From Combretum micranthum (lineage: Eukaryota > Streptophyta > Magnoliopsida > Myrtales > Combretaceae): DNA of 64,000 nt. Shown piece by piece: positions 23,020 through 32,603 of this stretch. A model generated the notes under the pieces. It saw only the letters and a list, made by a program, of their open reading frames with translations. It was not told the DNA's origin and did no database searches. The DNA lies in assembly GCA_024138025.1 (NCBI GenBank), contig JAMXBD010000973.1, positions 248,001-312,000 of the forward strand, written 5' to 3'. Position 1 is the stretch's first letter; each line of letters opens with the position of its first letter. The translations under genes and the position numbers were made by a program.

Positions 23020-23108
23020 CGATAATCTTGGGTGATTACTCCAATTTTGGGAAAAGAAGATAGATGCAAGCATTTAAATCTTATGCATAGAAAGGTGGTC
23101 CTGTTTTC

Positions 23109-23451
23109 TGTTAAGGAAGCTGTTACAACTGATGCAACAGAAGCTGCTGTAACTGATAAACAAGGATCTGTTATAACTGATGCAACAGAATCTGTTACAA
23201 CTGATTCACAAGAAGTTGTTGGCAAGCTGTTGAGATAATATTGCTTAGCTGTTTCATAGATATCTTATAGATATTTATCTGTTATGGATTTTTTTTTATA
23301 TATTTTCTGCTTATAATTTGAAATTTAAAGTAGATCAAATGCCGTATCAAATATTATATAAATATCAGTAATATCAATGAAAAATTATCGATCAGAGTTA
23401 TCATCAAACACTTTTTCTTTTTTCTTCTTCTTCTTCTTGTATTTTTCTTCA
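23109..23451 (+). repeat. 5' LTR of Copia 1
   Basis: 343 bases, beginning TGTTAAGGAAGC and ending TTTCTTCA. Its first 110 bases are an internal repeat of about 24-27 bases (GTTACAACTGATGCAACAGA and variants). Confidence 0.92.
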
Positions 23452-23463
23452 TGGTATCAGAGC
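23452..23463 (+). other. Primer-binding site of Copia 1
   Basis: TGGTATCAGAGC directly abuts the 5' LTR and is complementary to the 3' end of initiator methionine tRNA, the usual primer for plant LTR retrotransposons. Confidence 0.93.
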
Positions 23464-23524
23464 ACAGACTCTGATCAATATTCTACATTCCTTTTAAATT
23501 GTTGCTGTTCATTTTCTTATCACA

Positions 23525-26500
23525 ATGACAAAAGAACCTGAACTCACAATCCAACAATTCCATCAATGTTCTAGCTTAGTATCCATTCGGTTAAGTCTTA
23601 CCAATAATCTCTTATGGCGTTCACAGGTTATTCCCTTGATTCAGAGCCTTGGAATCTATCACCATGTCTCATCTAGTGACACACCTGAAGAGAAAATAGA
23701 AGATGCATCAGGAACGGAGATCGACAATCCAAACTATCGCCTCTGGATAGTCAATGATGGCCTTCTCACATCCTGGCTTCTAGGAACAATGAAAGAAGAA
23801 ATCATCAGCATGGCTTACGAAGAAGACTACACTGCTTCTCAGATTTGGCATTCTCTTGATCAACAACTTTTACCACATACGTGGAAAAGGAAGGGAATTT
23901 AAAAAATATGCTGATGGGGATCAAGAAAGGATCTCGCTCTGTCGAAGATTATCTCAGAATTCAAATCAATATGTGACAATCTAGCTGCCATTAAGAAACC
24001 AGTCTCGGATTTGGACTAGGTTTTCCAATTTGCTCATGGTCTAAGTGGGGATTACATGCATTTCAGAACAACAATGCTGACAAAACCTCCATATCCATCC
24101 TTTAATCAGTTTGTAATGGCACTTTAAGGTCATGAACAAATTGTTCTCACACAGCGAAATGAAGAAAAGCATTTCCTTGATCAAGCTTAAGCCTTTTTCA
24201 CATAGAAAGGACGTGGAAGAGGACGTCGTGGAGGAGGAAATGGTCAAGGAAATTTTAACTCAAAAGGACGAGGTTTTATTCCTGTTGGGCGTTTCAAATC
24301 TTCAAATAACAACTACTCACATGGTGTTCATGCAGCTGAATCTTCATCAAATGGTCTAGGAGCTTTACGAGTGGATACTCAATCAAAATCCAATGCTACA
24401 TCATCAAATGGTGATAAATCTACTTGTCAAATTTGTGAAAAAGCTAACCCTGTTGCTCTTGATTGCTGGTATAGATTTGATTATTCTTATCAGTCTGAAG
24501 ATATTCCTCAAGCTCTTGCTGCTCTCACTCTAAATAACAATGATCCATCTCTCTATGCTAACACTGGTGCAATAGCCCACATGATAAACGATGAAGGTAA
24601 ACTACTTTCCAAAATGCCATATATCGGTCATGATAAAATTTTTGTTGGAGATGGAACTGGTCTCACTATTTCTCATATTGGCAATGCTTGTGTTTCCACA
24701 AATACGGGACTAGCAAAGCTGAATGATGTTCTAATTGTTCCCGAATTAACGAAAAATTTACTTTCTGTTGGTAAATTTGCATCTGATCATCAATGTGTTT
24801 TTGAATTTACTGGATTTTGTTATCAAGGATCAAAACAAGAGGATCATCGCCCACGGCATAGAAAAGGCAAACTCTATGCCTTAGATGGTGTTTTCATGAA
24901 GCTCTCAGTGCTATCAAAAAGGACAGTACAACATTTTCCATTTGGCATCAACGACTTGGCCATCCTCACACTAAAAGAATTTCTTTTCTAAAGGATAAAA
25001 ACTTGATTGATGTTAGTGTTTGGGTTTCAAAACCAAGTATTTTGTTAGTTATCAGATGGGTAAGAGTTGTAAATTACCTTTTAATAAAGCAAATAAAATC
25101 TCTATGTTTCCTTGGAGAAATACATTGTGATTTATGGGGTCCAGCACCTATTGCTTCAAATCAATCTTTTGATATTATGCTATCTTTGTTGATGATTCTC
25201 TCGTTTTACATGGCTATATCCATTGAGAAAGAAAGCAGATTTTTTTTATTGCTTTATGAAGTTTAGAAACTTGTGGAGAATCAATTAGATCGAAAAATAA
25301 AAGTGTTTCAATGTGATGGTGGTGGTGAATTTAATTCCACAGCTTTTCAAGGTCTTTTGTCAACCTCTGGAATTTCTTTGCAAGTATCTTGCCCATATAC
25401 TCCTGAGCAAAATGGAGTGGCTGAACGGAAGCATCGTCATATAGTAGAAAAGGTTTAACAATGCTTTTTCATGCTAATTTACCCTTGCATTTGTGGGTAG
25501 AATCCTTCTACTGCAGTATACTGATTAATCGTCTTCCTTCTCCTGGTTTGAACAATGCGACACCGTATTATCATATTCACAATAGAAATCCAGATTATGG
25601 TGGCCTGCGTGTGTTTGGATGTCAATGCTTTCCCTCTCTTCGGCATCACAATAATTCAAAATTCTCCAAGAAGATTTATCCTTGTATTTTTCTGGGCTAT
25701 AGTCCTTTACATAAAGGCTATCGTTGTCTTGAGCCTCACACGAAGCGTGTATATATTTCTTGGCATTTTTTCTTTAATGAAGAAGTCTTTCCTTGCAGGC
25801 CTAATCCACCACAAGTCTCTAAGCCAAAATTTGATCTCATACAGTACCCTTCAACAGATGAATGGTTCTCTAAGGATTCATCTACGGATTCTCTTCCTTT
25901 AGATACTGAAAATGTCCTAGAAAACCATCCAAGGCTGTTGTGATACTCCATTACAATCTCATGACAATGATGCAACCAATGATGATTCTTCTACTGTGCC
26001 GATATCCATCAGTTCATCCTCTATTGATGAAAATAATACAGCCTCCTCTACCCCAACATCTATTGCTCCGTCATCCATAGATGTTCCTGATGATTCTTCC
26101 TCTACTAATGTGTCGTCATCATCATTGCCTGTTGCCTTGTCTAAGCCACAATGTGAATGTCATCCTCCACCGTATTTAAAAGATTATGCAACAGTTGCTG
26201 TCTCATCGAAACCAGTAGAGCCAAAAACTCTCAAGTCTAATTTAAAGGATCTAAATTGGGTTACTGCAATGAAAGAAGAATTAGCAGCTCTTCATGACAA
26301 TCACACCTGGGCATTGGTACCTCGTCCGTTGAATGTTAATGTTGTTGGCTCAAAATGGGTGTTTCAGATAAAAACAAAAGAAGATGGATCCATTGATAGG
26401 TTTAAGGCAAGACTTGTTGCTCGTGGCTTCACCCAAATTCCTGGTGTTGATTTTGATAATACTTTTAGTCCGGTGATCAAACCTACAACTATACGGTTAG

Positions 26501-27730
26501 TCATTTCTCTTGCCATTTCTCATAATTGGACATTGAAACAATTAGATGTCAAAAATGCTTTCTTACATGGTATCTTAAAAGAAACGGTTTACATGGAGCA
26601 ACCTCCTGGTTTTGTTGAACTTGAATTATCTGATCATGTTTGCTTACTTAAAAAGTCACTCTATGGATTAAAACAAGCACCTCGTGCTTGGTTTGATCGT
26701 TTATCTCAGTTTCTACTTCACATTGGTTTTCATTGTAGTAAGGCAGATCCATCTTTGTTCATTTTACGCAATTCTTCCATGGTGATCATACTCCTTATTT
26801 ATGTTGATGATATACTAGTTGCGGGTAATGATTCATCATATATTCAACAATTAATCACTCAACTTGGGACAGAATTTGCAATCAAAGATCTGGGTTCACT
26901 TCACTATTTCCTGGGAATTGAAGTAAAACGATCATCCGATGGTATTTTTCTAATCTCGAACAGGGATGCTTGATAGCTCACCATCTACCACATCAAAAGC
27001 AATAAAGACTACTTCTGATGTTGATCAATCTACTCTTGTTGATGCATTCTCCTATCGAAGCATTGTAGGTGCTCTTCAACACTTGACATTCACTTGTCCT
27101 AACATTACTCATGCTGTAAATCCAGTATGTCAACATTTCTCTTCTCCAACTTTGGCAAATCTTCAAGCTGCAAAACTAATTCTTCGTTATTTGAAGGGAA
27201 CTCCTGACTTCGGCCTTCATTATCTCTCACGCAGTCCATCTTCTCTTTATGCATTCCAGTGATGCTGATTAGGCAGGCTGTCAAGTAACTCGTCGAAGCA
27301 CTAGTGGGTTTTGTATCTTTCTTGGTTCAAATTGTATTTCCTGGAGTTCAAAGAAACAACCCACTGTTTCTTACTCTAGTTCTGAGGCTGAATATCGTTC
27401 TATGGCATTTGCTATTGCTGAAATTACTTTGATCACTTATCTTTTGCGTGATTTGGGAGTTCAACTTCTTAAACCTCCAAACCTCTTTTGTGATAATTTA
27501 AGTGCTCTAAATATGACTAGTAATCCAATGTTTCATTCTCGTTCTAAACATATTTCCTTGGATTATCATTTTGTTCGTGAAAGGTGGTTGTTCATCAGTT
27601 AGTCACTCGTTACATACCATCAGTTTCTCAACCTGCAGATATTTTCACCAAGCCTTTGGCAAAAGCTGCTTTTCATACTTTTCGTCGCAATCTGCATGTT
27701 CAGCCTCCTTCCCATGCCAGATTGAGGGGG
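23525..27730 (+). pseudogene. Copia 1 gag-pol, multiply frameshifted
   Basis: Gag: 23525-23901, then broken up to 24370. A zinc knuckle begins CQICEK near 24426, but the usual His is replaced (Cys..Cys..Pro..Cys). Protease: YANTGA near 24559, where the family has D(S/T)GA, so the catalytic Asp is Asn. The pre-integrase and integrase core run from about 24850 to 25940 across several frames, including FQCDGGGEF near 25310 and TPEQNGVAERKHRH near 25400. Reverse transcriptase is the best preserved part, 25996-26973, with KARLVARGF, QLDVKNAFLHG and YVDD at 26800-26811. RNase H lies at 26966-27730, with an in-frame stop near 27270 and [10 protein letters not shown] near 27380. At least five disruptions are visible. 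The closest lineages by gag and RT style are Ale or Ivana (low confidence). Confidence 0.92.
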
Positions 27731-27732
27731 AA
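27719..27732 (+). other. Polypurine tract of Copia 1
   Basis: AGATTGAGGGGGAA lies immediately before the 3' LTR, the expected site for plus-strand priming. Confidence 0.85.
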
Positions 27733-28068
27733 TGTTAAGGAAGCTGTTACAACTGATGCAACAGAAGCTGCTGTAACTGATAAACAAGGATCTGTTATAA
27801 CTGATGCACAGAATCTGTTACAACTGATTCACAAGAAGTTGTTGGCAAGCTGTTGAGATAATATTGCTTAGCTGTTTCATAGATATCTTATAGATATTAT
27901 ATATTATGAATTTTTTTATATATTTTCTGTTTATAATTTGAAATTTAAAGTAGATCAAATGCTGTATCAAATATTATATAAATATCAGTAATATCAATGA
28001 AAAATTATCGATCAGTTATCATCAAACACTTTTTCTTTTTCTTCTTCTTCTTCTTGTATTTTTCTTCA
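27733..28068 (+). repeat. 3' LTR of Copia 1
   Basis: 336 bases, the same as the 5' LTR apart from several changes. One A is missing from the GATGCAACAGAATC word near 27808, and the region about 27893-27905 differs. The pol reading frame runs on through the polypurine tract into this LTR. Confidence 0.92.
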
Positions 28069-28377
28069 TTTTCAAATACATTAAAATATCAATAGAAAAT
28101 GTACTGTCAACAGTCCGTCATAATAATTCCTTTCTTTTCCCAATCTGTGTCTATGTGGCTGTATAGATTAAAATTTGTAGCTTAACATGAGGAAACACTC
28201 ACAAGAAGCAAAGCTAATGCCAGTGATCTCTGATCTGCCTTTTCTTCATTCATTTCTTCGGTAACAACAAGTAGTACTTCTTTTGCTAAATTAATTTGTC
28301 TCTAACTATAAATAAATATGGTTTGATGATCAATTGTTCAATCTCTTTCATGCGTATCTTTGAAGAAATATATATAT

Positions 28378-28783
28378 TTACGCCGTGTTTGGATCGGTAG
28401 AAACGAGCCGAAGATGGATGAAAGTTGGAGAACTGGAAAGAAATTGGACTTTCGGATAATTTAAGAAGCCATCGAAATCGGCGAAAAAAGGAGCCCATCT
28501 TTTTCTTCCCAAAATTAGGCGGACCCGACGGAAATAGATAGAAATGTTGGTAGTTTACAAAAATACCCTTGACTAAATTTAATTAATTTTCTAACTTCTA
28601 GGCATTTTAGTCAAATCATTATTTTGTTTCAACCCATTTCCTTCTATTTCTACTTCTATATCCAAACATAAATAAAATATATATATATATTTTTTTTTTC
28701 CTTATGTTTTTTTTCCCTTTTCTTCCCACAGCTTGGCTTCCTTTTTCTACTTCAGCGAAGATCGCCCAACCGCCCAACACAGT
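28378..28783. mobile_element. Non-autonomous DNA insertion in tandem unit copy 1
   Basis: Copies 2 and 3 read straight from ATATATATTTA into an AAACTGTGTACC-like word, whereas copy 1 has about 400 extra bases here. The insert starts CGCCGTGTTTGGATCGG and also contains TATCCAAACAT near 28658-28668, suggesting a MITE of about 290 bases (28382-28670) plus a short extra segment. The exact ends and target duplication are unclear. Confidence 0.5.
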
Positions 28784-29521
28784 ATTAAACCGTGTACCGT
28801 TTTAAGGAACATATGTATTATTCATGTTTAGGCACGGTGTGGGCGCTATAACGATTGTATGTCAGGTGAGGTTCTTCTCCTCTTAGTCTATAGGGGATAA
28901 ATGTGCCTAAAGATATATATTATGATATATCTTTTGGATTTAAGTGTAGAAGCATTGATTTAGTTAAATGTATAATTGAAGTATGATTTTTTAATGCATT
29001 CGCCATACCAAACGTGGTCAAGTAATGTATCATGGATCCAAGTAAGCTGACCTAGAGCAGATTGAAATGAAAATCGAGGTGGTATATTATATGATTACTT
29101 TTAGCCCGAATAAAAATTACATAAATATAATTATCAAAATACCAATATAAAATCCTGTATAGCATACGTGATTTTGTTATTTACACGTGTTGATATAGAA
29201 ATCGCATGTAATACATATGATTATGTATAAGCATAAATCATACATACTAAATGTGATTCATGTATAAAATTATCTCATTAGTATTTAGATTTTTTTTAAG
29301 TTAGTAGATATGTGATCCGCCCTATAAAATTCTCTCCCATTCTTAATTTATATATATAAATTTTAAACTTTAAAATTTTAATTTATTCTATTGTATATGA
29401 AAATTATCTTAAAATCTGTATCCTATAAAATCTAAAAACCTATAGAATACATGATATTATATCAAACTTACATTCTATAGACCATATAAATTTATATTAG
29501 ACCTTCGCAGCACTAAATTTT

Positions 29522-30261
29522 GGAAAAAGAAAAATAACATTTAATATTTAAAAAAAATTATAAAAATGCAATTGGAATGAATATAATTCCGATTATAAGC
29601 GACATTATCTCATCTCTTGAAAAACAAAATACATATAATTTTACTAATCTTGTCTCTTAAAGAGATGGGATTCCTGCCCTCTTTTTCCTTTTTTTTCTCC
29701 TCTTCTCTCTATTCCTCTAATTTATCTTTCCTTTTCTCTCTCCTCCTCCCCTTTGATCTTTTTCCTCTCTCTCTCCTTTCCCTCTCTCTCTCATCCTCTC
29801 TCTATCCTTTACCTTTCGCTCTCCTCCACCTTTATCCTTTTCCCGATGACGATGACAACGAAATCAGTTTGACCACCACCCACGAGTTGTTGGAGGCATC
29901 CGAACTAAAGCATACAGGATCTCCAATTCTCGTGTGAGATTAGCTCTGGGGCTCAGATTCAATTTGCTGTGTATAATGAAAAATCCTAATAAAGCATGAA
30001 AACTCTTGGAGACATGAAAACTCTTGGAGACGATGAAAGTGTTCAAGTTAAGGATGTCTTTGCCTACAAAGAAACTAAGGCAAAATCTTTAAAGAAATAT
30101 ACAAGCAAACAGGCTAAAAATTTATTAAAAATACATTAGTATGTCGCATTAACTTCCTCTTTTCAAGAAATAAGATCATGTTATCTAAAATTGGGATAAT
30201 TTTCATCCCAATGATACTTTTGTAGTTTTTTTTAAAAATACAAATATTATTTTCCTTTTCC
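29522..30261 (+). mobile_element. Mutator-like element with long TIRs, Pack-MULE candidate (740 bp)
   Basis: CTAAATTTT is repeated at 29513-29521 and 30262-30270, a perfect 9-base target duplication as expected for Mutator-like elements. The left end GGAAAAAGAAAAATAAC and the reverse-complemented right end GGAAAAGGAAAATAAT continue as an imperfect terminal inverted repeat of about 75 bases. Tandem unit copy 2 (near 41980-41990) shows the empty site. The interior is not a transposase. It has a CT-rich, leader-like tract (29680-29830), then coding-like sequence with a 47-codon ORF at 29996-30139. This looks like captured host sequence, source unknown. Confidence 0.75.
29996..30139 (+). other. 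Small ORF inside the Mutator-like element (47 codons)
   Basis: It opens with two tandem copies of an 18-base unit coding MKTLGD and continues as a Lys-rich peptide. It may be part of a captured exon. I do not recognise it, and there is no sign that it is translated. Confidence 0.25.
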
Positions 30262-31081
30262 CTAAATTTTCAAAGTAAGATGTCCAATGATCTATAATTT
30301 TTTTTAATGTAGTTATAAATAAGACATCCACTAATTTGATAATTTTTAACAAGTATATCACATATTTAGTATTTCCACAAAAGATGCATCCTAACTTTAA
30401 ATAATATATTATGGAATGCTTTTACAAGATTGCAATATATCAAGATCCAAATAACCCCTCAATTTACTGATATATTCACAAACTTTTAATTGTAAACAAC
30501 ACATTAAATTTTAGTAAAATTGAAAAGTAACCTCCAAAGGTTACAATAATATCTGTAAACTTTGCTCTTAAAATGAGAATATTATTGAATTTACCAAAGT
30601 GTACTTTAACACATTTATATTTTAATCTTAGTTCGCTTTTTAACTAAAAATAAACATTCTTTTGGATATTAATTTACTAAAATTTGGGGGCTATTTGCAA
30701 TTTTCCAAAGTCCGTGAATATTATCCTCGTTGACGGGGTACATTTTCTCCTAAGACAAAATATAGCGCCCGATCCCTTAATGGTATTTTTATTAATATGA
30801 TTTTCCAATGGAAAATAAATAAATAAATAAATATGACCACAAATAAATCCAACTTCTAATAATTGTAAATATATATTAAGTTAAAAATATTATATTTTAT
30901 TTTGTTCAGTGTTATCGCTTAATATATCTAATAGAAAGTATATATTTCAAGTTATAGGATATGAAGGGATTATATTTTAATCCTATCCTATAAAAATAAG
31001 CTCTAAAAGTTAAAAATGAAGTCTATCTTATAATTCTCAAACATCTCTACAAAATCTTCATGAGTAGATCATGGTCCACAC

Positions 31082-31909
31082 TAGACGTCGTCACGGTTCG
31101 GTTCGGGTCTATAATAGGACCCGAACCTCTGGTTCTCGATCGCAAAAATGATGGAACCGGAACCGGATCCAAGGGAATCAGTTCGGTTCTCAGTTCTTAG
31201 GAACCACCGATTTTCATGCGGAACCGGGAACCATGAAAAAAAAAACTAATTAAATAATTTACTTAATTTAACTAAGAAAAAATACAAAATAAATTTTTAA
31301 ATTGAAATAATATTGAGCCTAACAATAATTGTTAATAGCATTAGTTAAAAGAAATTCTATAATTATGTATCTATTTATATACAATCACTTGCACTTTTTT
31401 AGTTGTTATATTAGCAATGTGATACTATAAAATATTCAAGATACAAATAATTCTCAACAATAAAAAACGAATCATACATTGTTAAGAAAAAAAATCTACC
31501 TTGGTTAGAAGTTTGCATAAATTTAACAATATATGATTTCAAATATATTTATTACTTGTGTTATTAATAATAACACATTAAATATTATGAATAGGAAATA
31601 AATTTTTTATTATTCATGTGAAAGTAGTTTTAGATATTTATTTTATAATTACAATTTTTTATAATTTTCTTTTCTTTTTTTTAAATAATTTTTATGGTGT
31701 AGAACCGTTGGTTCTGCTGGTTTTTAAACTGGTGGTTTCAAAACCGTCGGGTCATACGGTTTTTAAGGATGGAACTATAAGGAATGGCTAGAACCCATGG
31801 GTCCTTTATCGGTTTAGACCCGCTATTCCCAAGTTGATTCTCGATTCAAAAAAAGCCGGTGACGAATCAAATCGGTTTCTGATTCAAAACCGACCCATGA
31901 TGATATCTA
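31082..31909. mobile_element. hAT-like non-autonomous element with 8-bp TSD (828 bp)
   Basis: GTCCACAC is repeated at 31074-31081 and 31910-31917, an 8-base duplication diagnostic of hAT transposons. The ends TAGACGTCGTCACGG and, reverse-complemented, TAGATATCATCATGG form an imperfect inverted repeat, and both subterminal regions are rich in GGTTCGG / CCGAACC words. No transposase ORF. It sits exactly at the junction of tandem units 1 and 2. Confidence 0.8.
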
Positions 31910-32603
31910 GTCCACACCATAATCTTGGGTAATTGCTACTACATGGGAAAAAGAAGATAGATACAAACATTTAAAACTTTTGCATAGAAAAATGGACCGG
32001 TCTTAAAATATATTAAAATATCAATAGAAAATGTACTGCAAACAGCCCGCCCTAATAATTCCTTTGTTTTTCCAATCTGTGTATATGGGGCTGCATAGGA
32101 TTGTTTGTAGCTTAACATGAAGAAACACTCACAAAAGCAAAGCTAACCCTAGTGCAATTATTCGGTCAAGTGGATCATTCTTGAATCATCTAAACATCAT
32201 TTATTGAAGATGTGTTAAATAAAATTATAAAATTGCATGTGAGAATATAAAAGTCTCATAATCATAGTTGGTTCATTCTCAATAAATGGTATTATCAAAA
32301 ATAAATGATATCCCTTTTTCCCCATTTTTTGGACAATAAGAAGTCGTACTTCTTTTTCTAATTTAGTTTGTCTCAACCGAGAAATTATTATGATTTTTTG
32401 GTCAACCTCTTTAATTCGTATCTTTCGAGAAACATATATATTTAAACTGTGTGCGCATTCTAAGGGACATATGCATTATTCACGTTTAGCCATAGATTGG
32501 GCTGTGGCTGTGGGCGCTATAAAGATTGTATGCTGGGTGAGCTTTCTCCTTTTGGTTTATACCTTTTGGATTTAAGTGTAGAAGCATCGATTTAGTTAAA
32601 TAT

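Larger units (their letters stand above)
23109..28068 (+). mobile_element. Copia LTR retrotransposon 1, complete but decayed (4960 bp)
   Basis: LTRs lie at 23109-23451 and 27733-28068, both TGTTAAGG...CTTCA. TTTTC is repeated at 23104-23108 and 28069-28073 as a perfect 5-base target duplication. A primer-binding site and a polypurine tract are present. The domain order gag, protease, integrase, reverse transcriptase, RNase H identifies Copia. The coding region is broken by frameshifts and stops, so it cannot supply its own proteins. The LTRs differ by several substitutions and indels, so it is clearly older than the LARD at 32604. It sits in tandem unit copy 1, whose uninterrupted form is seen at 42940-42960. 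Confidence 0.93.
23020..31081 (+). repeat. Tandem unit copy 1 (about 1.95 kb without its insertions)
   Basis: Landmarks shared in order with copies 2 and 3: AATCTTGGGT at 23026, GGACATATG-type word at 28807 (here GGAACATATG), GTGTAGAAGCATTGATTTAG at 28944, TGTCCAATGATCTAT at 30281, a CTCGTTGACGGGG block at 30726 and the GGATATGAAGGGATTATATT block near 30957. Insertions inside it are the Copia element (23109-28068), a 0.4 kb segment (28378-28783) and a Mutator-like element (29522-30261). The unit itself is AT-rich with no coding region. Identity between units is perhaps 80-90 percent by eye. Confidence 0.75.

Noticed and set aside
29617..29937. 106-codon ORF in the Mutator-like element as a full gene
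   Set aside because: Its first two thirds are a CT-rich simple tract and it has no recognisable domain. Kept only as part of the Pack-MULE evidence.
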